From: Ruminococcaceae bacterium AM07-15
GTDB lineage: Bacteria; Bacillota; Clostridia; Oscillospirales; Butyricicoccaceae
Length of the DNA stretch: 64,000 nucleotides
NCBI GenBank assembly: GCA_003477405.1
Contig: QUDE01000004.1
Location: 158,176-222,175, forward strand
Reading direction: 5' to 3'
Under the pieces are notes generated by a model, which had not been told where the DNA came from, searched no databases, and was given only the letters and a program-made list of their open reading frames with translations. Within the stretch, counting starts at the first letter, position 1. Each line of letters begins with the position of its first letter. Shown here in pieces: positions 17,559-25,756 of the stretch. The position numbers and the translations under genes are program-made.

Positions 17559-18263
17559 TCAGGCTGTTGTGCGCTTGTGGCTCCGGTTCAGATAGGCCTC
17601 CAGCGTGCGCCCGGCCTTTTCGATCAGAGCACCCAGGCACCAGAAGATCAGGGCCGCCGCCACATAAGCTTCCAGGAAGCAATAAGAATCGGTGGCGGCG
17701 TCGGTGGCGCCTTTGAGGATGTCGCTGACGCCCATCACATTCACCAAAGCGGTGGTTTTCATCAAAGACAGGGTGGAGTTTGTCAGCATGGGCACCGTCA
17801 CCCGGAACAGCTGGGGCAGGATGATGTCCCGGAAGGTCTGGAAAGCGGTCATACCTACGGCATAGCCCGCTTCAAACTGTCCCTTGGGAATGGCCAGAAG
17901 GCCGCTGCGCATCACTTCGGACAAACCGGGCAGGGCCACGATGATCAGAGCGATGATGGCAATGTAGATCAGGTTCACATCCCGGATGGTGATATCCAGA
18001 TGGAGTAAGGCGATGATGTCGTTGAAGGTATAGGTATAGGCCATCACGCAGATGAGAAGGATCAGGTTTGCGGGGAAGGCCTTGGTGAGGGCCAGCAGCA
18101 CATCCAGAATGGGAGCCAGCACCGGCACCCGATAGATCCGGGCCAGCGCAATGAACAGCCCGATCACCAGACAGATCAGAAGGGTGGAGAAACACATGAT
18201 CAGATTCTGGGGGATCTTCTGCACCGCGGCTTCCAGACACATCCAAAAGTATTTTGCCTGCAT
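17559..18263 (-). CDS. Amino-acid ABC transporter permease 2
   Basis: A 234-residue HisM-type inner-membrane permease with about five membrane helices. The EAA loop reads AGYAVGMTAFQTFRDIILPQ at about residues 140-160, the contact site for the ATPase. The ATG at 18263 was chosen because it lies one base after the stop of the first permease gene; the longer in-frame reading would overlap that gene. Two dissimilar permeases in tandem are typical of the cystine and glutamine uptake families, where they form a heterodimer. Confidence 0.88.
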   Translation of the reverse strand: MQAKYFWMCLEAAVQKIPQNLIMCFSTLLICLVIGLFIALARIYRVPVLAPILDVLLALTKAFPANLILLICVMAYTYTFNDIIALLHLDITIRDVNLIYIAIIALIIVALPGLSEVMRSGLLAIPKGQFEAGYAVGMTAFQTFRDIILPQLFRVTVPMLTNSTLSLMKTTALVNVMGVSDILKGATDAATDSYCFLEAYVAAALIFWCLGALIEKAGRTLEAYLNRSHKRTTA

Positions 18264-18264
18264 C

Positions 18265-18969
18265 TCAGGCACCTGCCTTTCTCTGGATTCCGTAGCGGTG
18301 GCCAAAGGCCAGCTTCCGGTTGATAAAGCGGAAGAGCACCTCCAGCGCCAGGCTGATGACGGCAAACACCATGGCGCAGCAAATATAGCCTTCCAGCAGA
18401 TGGCCGCCCATGGTGGCCAGGTTCCGGGCCTTGCCGATCATATCCACCACATTCACCATATAGGCCAGGGCGGTGGCCTGGAACAGGCCGATGAACATAT
18501 TGCCCAGCATGGGCAGGGAGATTTTCAGGGCCTGGGGCACGATGATGCCCCGCATGGTCTGAAAGCTGCTCATGCCCACCGAAAAACCGGCCTCCATCTG
18601 GCCAGCCGGAACGGCCAGAATGGAAGCACGGATGGTTTCGGACAGGAAGGCAGATATGTTGATGCTGTAAGCGATGTAGACGAACACCTCCGGCCGCCAC
18701 TCATAGGCATCGATGCCGAATTTCTGCAGCAGTACCGGCAGGCCGAAATAGACGATGAACATCTGGGGGATCACCGGCGTGCACCGCACATAGGACACAT
18801 ACAGCTTGAGCAGCCAATCGATGGCCCGGATGTTTTTCAGCCGGAGCAGGGCAATGCCGAATCCTAAGGCAAAACTCACCACAAAAGGAATGAAAACCAG
18901 CTGCAGTGTCACCGGAAATTTGTCGATGATCTTGGGAAAATACTCAATGACATAGCTCCATGAAAACAT
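18265..18969 (-). CDS. Amino-acid ABC transporter permease 1
   Basis: A 234-residue permease partner of the HisQ/HisM family with five predicted helices and the EAA-type loop AGFSVGMSSFQTMRGIIVPQ. It begins MFSWSYVIEYFPKIIDKFP, a common start for cystine-type permeases (TcyL/TcyM-like). It follows the substrate-binding protein gene by 51 bases and is coupled to the next permease. It should form the membrane channel with its neighbour. Confidence 0.9.
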   Translation of the reverse strand: MFSWSYVIEYFPKIIDKFPVTLQLVFIPFVVSFALGFGIALLRLKNIRAIDWLLKLYVSYVRCTPVIPQMFIVYFGLPVLLQKFGIDAYEWRPEVFVYIAYSINISAFLSETIRASILAVPAGQMEAGFSVGMSSFQTMRGIIVPQALKISLPMLGNMFIGLFQATALAYMVNVVDMIGKARNLATMGGHLLEGYICCAMVFAVISLALEVLFRFINRKLAFGHRYGIQRKAGA

Positions 18970-19020
18970 ATCTTTTCCCTACTTACTCAGTTTTTGTTTT
19001 GCTATCGGTGGGACGGAGAA

Positions 19021-19875
19021 TTACTGGGGATTGACGGAATAATCCTCGCCAAACCACTCCACGCACAGCTCAGCGATCTTGCCCTCTTCCCGCAGAGCCT
19101 TGATGGCGGCGTCAAAGTCGGCCTGGAGATCGGTGTTGCCCTTTTTCAGCAGAGCATAGGTGCCGCAGTCCTCTTCGTCCTCCAACAGGGGAACATCGCT
19201 CATTTCCAGATCGGCATCGGGATAGGCATCCAGATATTTGGTTTTCAGGTCAAAATAGGTGTGGGTATAGCCGTCATAGAGGCCGTTTTCGATACCGGCG
19301 ATCGTGGCTTCCAGGCTGGGGTAGGTCTCCTGGAGGACGATGGGGTTGTCGGGATGCTCTTCGTTATAGGCCACCAGAGCCTTGCCGATGTTGTCGGTGG
19401 GGGCGTTGGCCATGTTCTTGCCGGCCAGGCTGTCCAGATCGCTGATATCGGTGCGGCCGACCTTGTAGATGACCCGGTAGCTGCCGAAATACATCAGGGA
19501 TTCTTCGGAAACGGTGTATTTCTCAGCCCGCTCATCGCTGTAGGCCATGTGGTGGGAAACCACATCATATTTGCCGCTTTCCAGGCCCACAAACAGGTTG
19601 TCCCAGCTGTCGCAGACCACTTCCACATCGTATTTGTCGCTCATTTTCTCAGCCACCAGCTGGAACAGGTCATATTCGTAGCCGTCGGGCTCTTCGTTCT
19701 CATTCAGATAGCAGAAGGGCTTGTAGGCATTGCCGATGGCGATGGTGATTTTCTGCTTGCCGCTGCCGCCATCGCTGTCCTTTTTGCCGCTGTTTGTTCC
19801 TTCGTCGCTGCTGCAGGCCGCCAGGCCCAGCAGCATCATGGTGGCCAGCAGCAGGGCCAATACTCTCTTTTTCAT
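19021..19875 (-). CDS. Amino-acid ABC transporter substrate-binding lipoprotein
   Basis: A 284-residue lipoprotein that captures the substrate outside the membrane. The signal peptide ends in the lipobox LAAC (Cys21), followed by a Ser/Gly/Lys-rich linker. The solute-binding family 3 fold starts at KITIAIGNAYKPFCY and includes DGYEYDLFQLVAEKM. The N-terminal lobe features match polar amino-acid and cystine binders. It is the first gene of the operon, so its promoter lies in the 405-base divergent region to the right. A hairpin with a T-rich tail about 200 bases upstream may form part of the leader. Confidence 0.92.
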   Translation of the reverse strand: MKKRVLALLLATMMLLGLAACSSDEGTNSGKKDSDGGSGKQKITIAIGNAYKPFCYLNENEEPDGYEYDLFQLVAEKMSDKYDVEVVCDSWDNLFVGLESGKYDVVSHHMAYSDERAEKYTVSEESLMYFGSYRVIYKVGRTDISDLDSLAGKNMANAPTDNIGKALVAYNEEHPDNPIVLQETYPSLEATIAGIENGLYDGYTHTYFDLKTKYLDAYPDADLEMSDVPLLEDEEDCGTYALLKKGNTDLQADFDAAIKALREEGKIAELCVEWFGEDYSVNPQ

Positions 19876-20280
19876 TCTGTTGCTCCTTTGTGCATAATTT
19901 TACGGCCATTTGTCCGCGATCCCCAGTATAACCTCCCTTTCGACAGAAAGCCAATCGTTTTTTGTAATAGAAATTTAACGATTTATTCACTTGTTTAATA
20001 ACTTAACGAATGGCAAGGAAGAAAAAGGGAAAAGTCCTTCCAGACTATGGAGAAATGGAAAATTTACGAAAACAAGCCAAAAGCCCTGGGGTTTCTGGCC
20101 CAGGGCGTTGCAAGCATCGGGAAGAAACGATGTCATTTTTTCTGGCGGCGCGGCAGTATGAGAAAAGGAGATGCCTTGTTCTCTGAAAAGAATATTTTTT
20201 CTCTTTTTAGTATTTTTATGTAGCGCAAAACAGTGGATCTGGTGTAGAATAGAGGAAAAAGCAACAAAGGAGGGGCTGTG
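19876..20280. promoter_or_regulatory. Divergent promoter region with internal terminator-like hairpin
   Basis: This region of about 405 bases separates the amino-acid operon from the divergent ABC-class ATPase gene. It holds a hairpin GCCCTGGG/CCCAGGGC (20083-20106) that, read on the minus strand, is followed by TTTTGGCTTGTTTT. It therefore looks like a terminator pointing toward the transporter operon, about 200 bases before the first gene. It could be an attenuator or the end of a small RNA. I searched by eye for T-box, SAM or lysine riboswitch signatures and saw none. Confidence 0.5.
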
Positions 20281-21978
20281 ATGGACAGCCAAAGGGAGCT
20301 GGAGCAGATCCTGCATAAGATCCACCGGCGGGGATATCCCGCCTACAAAGAGACCCGAGGGGAATACCGGTTTCCCTTTTATACCTTGTCTATCGACCAT
20401 GTGCAGGGGGACCCCTTTGCCTCTCCCTCCCGGCTCAGCCTGCACCTGACCGGGCAGCAGGCCGCCTTTCCCCGGGAGCTCTATGAGACGCCTTGCCGCC
20501 GTATCGCTTTGCAGGATGAGCTGATCCGCCGTTTTGCCGCCGGGGCCAGGAAAGAGAGCTTCCGGGTGAAGGGCTCAGGGCACAGCGGCCTGATTGCCAC
20601 AAGTCAGTGCACCCAGCAGGTGCTGGAGCGCACCGCCTGCCGCATCGATCCCCGCACCGGTGAGGTGCTTTTCCGGCTGGAGATGGGCTTTCCCGCCTTT
20701 GGCCGCACAGTGGATGGGGATGGCCTGCGCCGGATGCTTTTTGATCAGCTTCCCGCCCTGGTGAAAACCAGTCTGCTATATAATAAGGAGAAGGACGGGG
20801 CCTGTTTCACATCCCTGGCCCAGCTGGCCGACGACCGGCAGTATATCCGGGATCATCTGTCAGAGCAGGGGCTGTGTGCTTTTGTGGCAAACGGCAGCAT
20901 TTTGCCCAGGGCTTCGGGGGTGTCGGACCGGCCCATGGAAGGGGCGGTGCCCTTCCTCTCGCCGCCGGAGATGGAGGTGTCCTTTGCCCTGCCTCACCGG
21001 GGCGAGATCCGGGGCATGGGCATTAAAAAAGGGGTGACCCTCATTGTGGGCGGGGGATATCACGGCAAATCCACTTTGCTGCGGGCCCTGGAGGATGGGG
21101 TCTATGACCACATCGCCGGAGACGGGCGGGAGTTTGTCATCACCGACCCTTCCGCCGTGAAAATCCGGGCCGAGGACGGGCGCAGCGTGTGGCACACCGA
21201 CATTTCCCTGTTTATCAGGGATCTGCCCACAGGGCGGGATACCCGCTGTTTTACCACTCAGGACGCCAGCGGCAGTACTTCCCAGGCGGCCAATGTGGCA
21301 GAGGCCATGGAGGCCGGAGCCAGGGTGCTGCTGATGGACGAGGACACCAGCGCCACCAATTTCCTCTATCGGGATGAGCTGATGCAGCGGGTGGTCAGCC
21401 CCGGCCAGGAGCCCATCATTCCCTTCCTCCAGCGGGTGAGGGAGCTGTATGAAAAGTGGGGCGTTTCCACCATTCTGGCGGCGGGAAGTTCGGGGAGCTT
21501 TTTCCATGTGGCCCATCAGGTGGTGCAGATGGACCGGTATATGCCCCTGGACATCACGGCTCGGGCCAAGGAGGAAGCGGCTCAGTTTCCCCTGGGACTT
21601 GCTCCGGCGCCGGAGGGAAAAGCGCCGGAAAGCCGCCGGTCTCCCCGGCCTTTTGCACCTTTCCGAGGAGATCGGGTAAAGGTGCGCGCCATGGGCCGGG
21701 AGGCCGTGAGCGTGGGCAAGGAGGAGATCGACCTGCGTCAGGTGGAGCAGGTGGCAGACAGTGAGCAATGCGCCGCGTTGGGCTATGCCCTTCTCTATGC
21801 CCACCGGCAGCTGCTGGATGGCCGGTGCAGTTTGCAGGAGGCCGCCCGGCAGGTGGAAAAGATCATGGAAGAACGGGGCCTGGAAGGATTGTGCCAGGGA
21901 AGTGTGCCTTTTCTGGCCCGGCCCCGGCTGGCCGAAGTGCTGGCCTGCCTCAATCGTCTGCGGGGCATGGATCGATAA
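20281..21978 (+). CDS. Predicted ATPase of the ABC class
   Basis: A 565-residue cytoplasmic ATPase of the family described as predicted ATPase of the ABC class (COG3044-like). It has Walker A GGGYHGKSTLL near residue 256, a signature-like region TQDASGSTSQAANV, Walker B LLMDEDTSATNFL, and a D-loop/H-loop region ending in ILAAGSSGSFFHVAHQV. Family members are widespread and their substrate is unknown; RNA or DNA binding has been suggested. A GTG three bases earlier is possible, but ATG after AAAGGAGGGG is preferred. The acetyltransferase gene follows 17 bases later on the same strand. Confidence 0.88.
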   Translation: MDSQRELEQILHKIHRRGYPAYKETRGEYRFPFYTLSIDHVQGDPFASPSRLSLHLTGQQAAFPRELYETPCRRIALQDELIRRFAAGARKESFRVKGSGHSGLIATSQCTQQVLERTACRIDPRTGEVLFRLEMGFPAFGRTVDGDGLRRMLFDQLPALVKTSLLYNKEKDGACFTSLAQLADDRQYIRDHLSEQGLCAFVANGSILPRASGVSDRPMEGAVPFLSPPEMEVSFALPHRGEIRGMGIKKGVTLIVGGGYHGKSTLLRALEDGVYDHIAGDGREFVITDPSAVKIRAEDGRSVWHTDISLFIRDLPTGRDTRCFTTQDASGSTSQAANVAEAMEAGARVLLMDEDTSATNFLYRDELMQRVVSPGQEPIIPFLQRVRELYEKWGVSTILAAGSSGSFFHVAHQVVQMDRYMPLDITARAKEEAAQFPLGLAPAPEGKAPESRRSPRPFAPFRGDRVKVRAMGREAVSVGKEEIDLRQVEQVADSEQCAALGYALLYAHRQLLDGRCSLQEAARQVEKIMEERGLEGLCQGSVPFLARPRLAEVLACLNRLRGMDR

Positions 21979-21995
21979 CGGAAGGAGCGAAAAAG

Positions 21996-22589
21996 ATGGA
22001 AATTTCAGATATTCTGCAAATGGATCAAGGCTATGTGGGGCAGAACAGGAACATTCCGCCCCGGCTGAAAAAACGGGCCCAGAGCCTGTGCTGGCGGTAT
22101 AACCAGTCCCCACCGGGAGCAGAGGGAGAGCGGCGGATCATTCTGGAGCAGCTGCTGGGCACCTGCCATCCCCTGACCTTTATCGAGCCCTGGTTCCGCT
22201 GTGACTATGGCTTCAATATCCACACCCACGGTCTGGCCGTGATCAATTACAATTGCGTCATACTGGACACTTCCCCGGTGCACATCGGGGCCAACGCCTT
22301 TATTGCCCCCGGGGTGTGCCTGGCCTGTGCGGGCCATGCCCTGGACCCGGAGCAGCGCCGGGAGGGAATTTCTACCTCCAAGCCCATCACCCTGGAGGAC
22401 GATGTGTGGATCGGAGCCAATGCGGTGATCTGCGGCGGCGTCACCATCGGCCGGGGCTCGGTAATCGGCGCGGGAAGCGTGGTCTGCCGGGATATCCCGC
22501 CGGGAGTGGTAGCGGTGGGGTCGCCTTGCCGGGTGCTGCGTCCGGTGACGCCGGAGGACCGGATCGCATTGGAAAATCTGGCTTTTTAA
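21996..22589 (+). CDS. Maltose/galactoside O-acetyltransferase-type sugar acetyltransferase
   Basis: A 197-residue left-handed beta-helix acetyltransferase of the Maa/LacA group, which acetylates sugars from acetyl-CoA. The hexapeptide repeats run from about residue 85 to 180 (CVILDTSPVHIGANAFIAPG, VWIGANAVICGGVTIG, SVIGAGSVV). The catalytic histidine is expected in CAGHALDPEQR. The ATG has a GGAAGGAG site. It shares a transcript with the upstream ATPase gene, though no functional link is known. Confidence 0.9.
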   Translation: MEISDILQMDQGYVGQNRNIPPRLKKRAQSLCWRYNQSPPGAEGERRIILEQLLGTCHPLTFIEPWFRCDYGFNIHTHGLAVINYNCVILDTSPVHIGANAFIAPGVCLACAGHALDPEQRREGISTSKPITLEDDVWIGANAVICGGVTIGRGSVIGAGSVVCRDIPPGVVAVGSPCRVLRPVTPEDRIALENLAF

Positions 22590-22609
22590 GGCCCTGTGAG
22601 GATTTTCTG

Positions 22610-22648
22610 CTCCCTTTTTTCATATACTGAAAAGGGAGTGATGTGCAG
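22610..22648 (+). promoter_or_regulatory. Hairpin covering the tspO ribosome site
   Basis: Arms CTCCCTTTT and AAAAGGGAG pair across a loop of about 12 bases. The right arm contains the AGGGAG ribosome site of tspO, 10 bases before its GTG start. The hairpin could limit translation or be the end of the upstream transcript. Confidence 0.45.
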
Positions 22649-23130
22649 TGCAGGAAAAATGGAGAAAATGGGCGCCTTATGTTGGGTTTGTGCTGTTGGC
22701 GCTGGCGGTGGGCGGTCTTTCCGGATGGCTCACCCGGGATGGGGTGGAGCTCTATAACCAGACGGCGCAAAAACCGCCCCTGTCCCCGCCGGGCTGGGTG
22801 TTCCCGGTGGTGTGGAGCGTGCTCTATGTGCTCATGGGCCTGGGAGCCGCCCGGGTCTATCTGGCCCCGCCCTCGGAGGCCAGACGCCGTGGGCTGGGGG
22901 TGTTCCTTTTGCAGCTGGGCTTCAACTTTTTCTGGAGCATCCTCTTTTTCGGCCTGGGCCGCTATGGGCTGGCCCTGTTGTGGCTGCTTGTGATGCTGGG
23001 GCTGATTGTGGCCATGATCCGCTTGTTTTCCCAGGTGGATATCAAGGCGGCCCGGCTTCAGATCCCCTATCTTTTGTGGGTGCTCTTTGCCGCCTATCTC
23101 AATGCTGGAGTCTTTTTCCTCAATTCCTGA
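22648..23130 (+). CDS. tspO: TspO/MBR family membrane protein
   Basis: A 160-residue protein with five membrane helices of the TspO/peripheral benzodiazepine receptor family, which binds tetrapyrroles and takes part in stress responses. Characteristic segments are YNQTAQKPPLSPPGWVFPVV, WSVLYVLMGLGAARVYL, LQLGFNFFWSILFF and PYLLWVLFAAYLNAGVFFLN. The length is normal for the family. The start is GTG, with a ribosome site lying inside a hairpin. It stands alone and ends at a terminator. Confidence 0.93.
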   Translation: MQEKWRKWAPYVGFVLLALAVGGLSGWLTRDGVELYNQTAQKPPLSPPGWVFPVVWSVLYVLMGLGAARVYLAPPSEARRRGLGVFLLQLGFNFFWSILFFGLGRYGLALLWLLVMLGLIVAMIRLFSQVDIKAARLQIPYLLWVLFAAYLNAGVFFLNS

Positions 23131-23190
23131 CGGGCCTTGCCCTTTGGGAAACGGTGTATTATACTGAGGAAAAAGGCCGATACAATGAAA

Positions 23191-23220
23191 AAAACGGCCC
23201 TTTGAGGGCCGTTTTTTCTG
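23191..23220 (+). terminator. Terminator after tspO
   Basis: Arms AAAACGGCCCT and AGGGCCGTTTT with a TTG loop and a run of six Ts, 60 bases past the tspO stop codon. Confidence 0.9.
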
Positions 23221-23251
23221 CGCAGGGAGCAAGGGAAGGAGTTTTGGGAGT

Positions 23252-23989
23252 ATGATCCTCTATTTTACAGGCACCGGCAACAGCCGGAAATGTGCCGGTT
23301 GGCTGGGGGCCAAGCTGGGAGAGGAATGGGTGGACATCGTCCCCACCATGAAAAAAGGAGAGTATGGGGCCTTTCAGTCGGAAACCCCATGGGTTTTCGT
23401 TTGTCCCACCTACGGCTGGCAGGCGCCCCGGGTGTTTGTGGATTTTCTCCGCCGCAGCCGGTTTGAGGGAAGCCGGCAGGCCTATTTTGTCCTGACCTGC
23501 GGCGGGGAGATCGGCAATGCAGGGGAGAGCCTGCGGACGCTTTGCCAGGAAAAGGGCTGGGAGTATCAAGGCGCGGCCGGAGTGGTAATGCCCGACAATT
23601 ACCTGGTGCTCTTTTCGCCTCCTTCCCAGGAAGAGGGAGACAAGATGCTGGAGCGTGCCAAATCCCAGACGGACAAGCTGGCGGCGCTGATCCGAAAAGG
23701 GGAAGGGCTGGCGGAAAAACGCTCCACCTTTTTTGACCGGCTGAAAAGCGGGGCTATCAATCAGGGAATGTACCGGTTTTTCATCAAGGACAAGGCCTTT
23801 CGCACCCATGGCTGCGTCAGCTGCGGCCTGTGTCAGCGCCTGTGCCCCATGGGAAACATCCGCATGGTGGAGGGAAAACCCCAGTGGCAGGGAAACTGCA
23901 TTCACTGCATGGCCTGCATTGCCCATTGCCCGGCGGAAGCCATTGAATATGGCCGGCGCACCCAGGGGAAGAACCGCTGGCACTGCTAA
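23252..23989 (+). CDS. EFR1-family flavodoxin-ferredoxin protein
   Basis: A 245-residue electron-transfer protein of the EFR1 ferredoxin family found in anaerobes. The N-terminal half is a flavodoxin-like domain beginning ILYFTGTGNSRKCA, with the flavin-binding TGTGNS loop. The C-terminal 50 residues carry two 4Fe-4S clusters: CVSCGLCQRLCP and CIHCMACIAHCP. It probably passes electrons between flavin and iron-sulfur partners in the cytoplasm. It is transcribed alone, between the tspO terminator and a repeat region. Confidence 0.92.
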   Translation: MILYFTGTGNSRKCAGWLGAKLGEEWVDIVPTMKKGEYGAFQSETPWVFVCPTYGWQAPRVFVDFLRRSRFEGSRQAYFVLTCGGEIGNAGESLRTLCQEKGWEYQGAAGVVMPDNYLVLFSPPSQEEGDKMLERAKSQTDKLAALIRKGEGLAEKRSTFFDRLKSGAINQGMYRFFIKDKAFRTHGCVSCGLCQRLCPMGNIRMVEGKPQWQGNCIHCMACIAHCPAEAIEYGRRTQGKNRWHC

Positions 23990-24008
23990 GAGGCTCATAG
24001 AAAGTGAA

Positions 24009-24235
24009 AAGCCGCCTTGTAAGGCGGCTTCAGACTGTCGAGAGACCTATGTAATGAAAAAGGTCTTTTGTTCTACCCCTATGAATTCGCAAAAAGCCGC
24101 GACCTGTGCGTGGCTTTTTGCACCGATCAAGGGGCAAGTGTGCGCCGAAGGCGTGCATGCAGCCCCTTGCAAAGACTCGAAAAAGTGGCTTTTGCCACTT
24201 TTTCGACACGCTCAAGCCGCCTTGTAAGGCGGCTT
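24009..24235. repeat. Dispersed intergenic repeat, copy A, bracketed by duplicated terminator hairpins
   Basis: The core runs from TGTCGA (24036) to TCGACA (24203-24208), about 173 bases. It contains the hairpin CGAAAAAGTGGC/GCCACTTTTTCG and a second hairpin GCAAAAAGCC/GGCTTTTTGC around the sequence ACGCACAGGTCG. The same core occurs in the opposite orientation at 39349-39582. Outside the core, identical 22-base terminator hairpins (arms AAGCCGCCTT/AAGGCGGCTT) lie at 24009-24030 and 24214-24235 in direct orientation. The right one ends the convergent gene at 24241. Copies of a local terminator on each side suggest insertion with target duplication or recombination between terminators. Confidence 0.85.
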
Positions 24236-24240
24236 TTTTG

Positions 24241-24738
24241 TTAGTTCAGGGCGGGCTGCTCGTCCAGATTGGTGAGTCCCAGTTCCCGCACAATGATCTG
24301 GGCGGTTTTCAAGGCGCACAGACCGGTGAGCCAGACGCATTGCTGGGCGTGTTCCTCCGGGCTCAGGGTGAACTGGCGGGTGAGAACCCGGCAGCAAAGA
24401 GTATTTTTGCCGTTGGCCTCTTTGAACCAGTCGTACAGCTCCCGGGTCAGCTGGAGGCATTTCACCGACTGGGGGTCCTCCGGCCCACGGGGTTCGGTGC
24501 GGCCGAAAAACAGCCCCAGAGCCATTGTGCCGCCGTTGAAAGCGCCGCACATACACCCGGCTTGTCCGGCGCCCACCGCCATGCCGGAGGCCATGGCGAT
24601 GACCTGCCGGGGCACATCCAGCTCAAAATTGTCCCGGATGGCACAGATCAGGGCTTCGCAGCAATAAAAGCCTTTGCGGAAGTTTTCTTCGGCGTCCTGC
24701 TGTACTTTTTTGGGGCTGATTTCTTTTTTGATATGCAT
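24241..24738 (-). CDS. C-GCAxxG-C-C family protein
   Basis: A 165-residue protein of the redox-associated C-GCAxxG-C-C family. The defining motif is present as GCMCGAFNGG preceded by CCEALICAI and followed by CLQLTRELYDWF and CCRVLTRQF. Such proteins are thought to bind a metal or cluster through conserved cysteines, but the reaction is unknown. The ATG at 24738 is preferred to the TTG just before it. The next gene upstream on this strand ends 30 bases away, so an operon of exonuclease, TIGR04076 protein and this gene is possible. Confidence 0.85.
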   Translation of the reverse strand: MHIKKEISPKKVQQDAEENFRKGFYCCEALICAIRDNFELDVPRQVIAMASGMAVGAGQAGCMCGAFNGGTMALGLFFGRTEPRGPEDPQSVKCLQLTRELYDWFKEANGKNTLCCRVLTRQFTLSPEEHAQQCVWLTGLCALKTAQIIVRELGLTNLDEQPALN

Positions 24739-24768
24739 CAAGAACCATCCTTTCAGAAAATAAGGGAT

Positions 24769-25335
24769 TCAGGCCCAGCGGCCACGGGGAAGGGTGCGGC
24801 GCCTTTCCAGGTCATAAAGCCGCAGAAAGGGTGCGGGATCTGCGCCGGAACGCACATGGCGGAGGAAGATCTCTCCGCAGGCCTGGCTGTCGGAAGCGGC
24901 TTCATGGTGGCGCAGAGGAATGGAAAAATAATCGGCCAGGGTGTTCAGCCGGTGATTGGGGAGCTGGGGCAGAAGCTGGCGGCTCATGCGGCAGGTGCAC
25001 AGATAGGGCACCAGCGGCCCCCAGGAGATGCCGTAGTCTGCAAGGCATTTGGACAAAACCCCCAGGTCAAAGGGAGCGTTGTGGGCCAGCAAAGTGCGGC
25101 CGGAAAGCAGCTCTTCCAGCTCCTCCCACAGCTGGGGAAAGGTGGGGGAGCTTTTCACCATGGCCGGGGTGATGCCGGTGAGGGAAATGTTGAAAGGGTC
25201 AAAATGGGTTTCTGGATTGACCAGAAAAGAGAAATTTTCAGTGATTCCGGTTTCATCCAGCAGAGTGACGCCCACGGCGCTCATGCGCCGGTTCTGGCTG
25301 TTGGGGGTCTCCACATCGAAGGCGGCATATTTCAT
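24769..25335 (-). CDS. DEDDh 3'-5' exonuclease (DnaQ-like)
   Basis: A 188-residue exonuclease of the DNA polymerase III epsilon family. ExoI is seen as FDVETPN with Asp7 and Glu9, ExoII as LLAHNAPFDLGVL with an Asp near residue 90, and ExoIII as HHEAASDSQACGEIF with the catalytic His and Asp. It is a single domain, with no helicase or polymerase fusion, so it probably trims or repairs DNA or RNA. Its start overlaps the stop of the TIGR04076 gene by four bases. Confidence 0.9.
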   Translation of the reverse strand: MKYAAFDVETPNSQNRRMSAVGVTLLDETGITENFSFLVNPETHFDPFNISLTGITPAMVKSSPTFPQLWEELEELLSGRTLLAHNAPFDLGVLSKCLADYGISWGPLVPYLCTCRMSRQLLPQLPNHRLNTLADYFSIPLRHHEAASDSQACGEIFLRHVRSGADPAPFLRLYDLERRRTLPRGRWA

Positions 25336-25643
25336 ACCTGTTCCTCCAGGGCTTCCACAAGGAAGGTCACCGGCCGGAAGCCGTCGTTGCAGGAGAGCAT
25401 GGCCGAGCGGGGATTCTGCATCCAGCCGTCGTAAAAGTTCTCCGCCCCATGGCTCAGGGCCAGCACAAAGGGGGACAGGCTGTCCCAGGCGCTTTGGCAG
25501 AAACCCTCCGGCTTTTCCCAGCCATTTGCAATGTACACCTGTCCCACTTCCATATCACAGGCGTGTTCCAGCGGGTTTTCGTACTGGGCCATCAGGTCGG
25601 GGTAGCAGGTTTGTTTCATCACGGTGATCCGGCATTTGCGCAT
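25332..25643 (-). CDS. TIGR04076 family protein
   Basis: A 103-residue protein with the TIGR04076 pattern: MRKCRITVMKQTCYPDL, CDMEVGQVYI, EGFCQSAWDSLSPFVLAL and GWMQNPRSAMLSCNDGFRPV. The function is unknown; conserved cysteines suggest a redox or metal role, and the family is often near anaerobic metabolism genes. The ATG at 25643 has a GGAGGGA site; the longer reading from 25682 was rejected. It is translationally coupled to the exonuclease gene. Confidence 0.85.
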   Translation of the reverse strand: MRKCRITVMKQTCYPDLMAQYENPLEHACDMEVGQVYIANGWEKPEGFCQSAWDSLSPFVLALSHGAENFYDGWMQNPRSAMLSCNDGFRPVTFLVEALEEQV

Positions 25644-25756
25644 GAAAATCCCTCCTTGCAAAGTAAAGCCAGTGTACCACAAAAAGAGGCGGGGAGCAAA
25701 TGTTGACGGGGCTTTTTCCCGGTGTTACAATGGCGGAAAAGAAAGGAAGTGGAAGG

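Noticed and set aside
19876..20280. Riboswitch or T-box leader for the amino-acid operon
   Set aside because: No specifier/antiterminator bulge, SAM-I or lysine-type consensus could be found by eye; only one hairpin remains.
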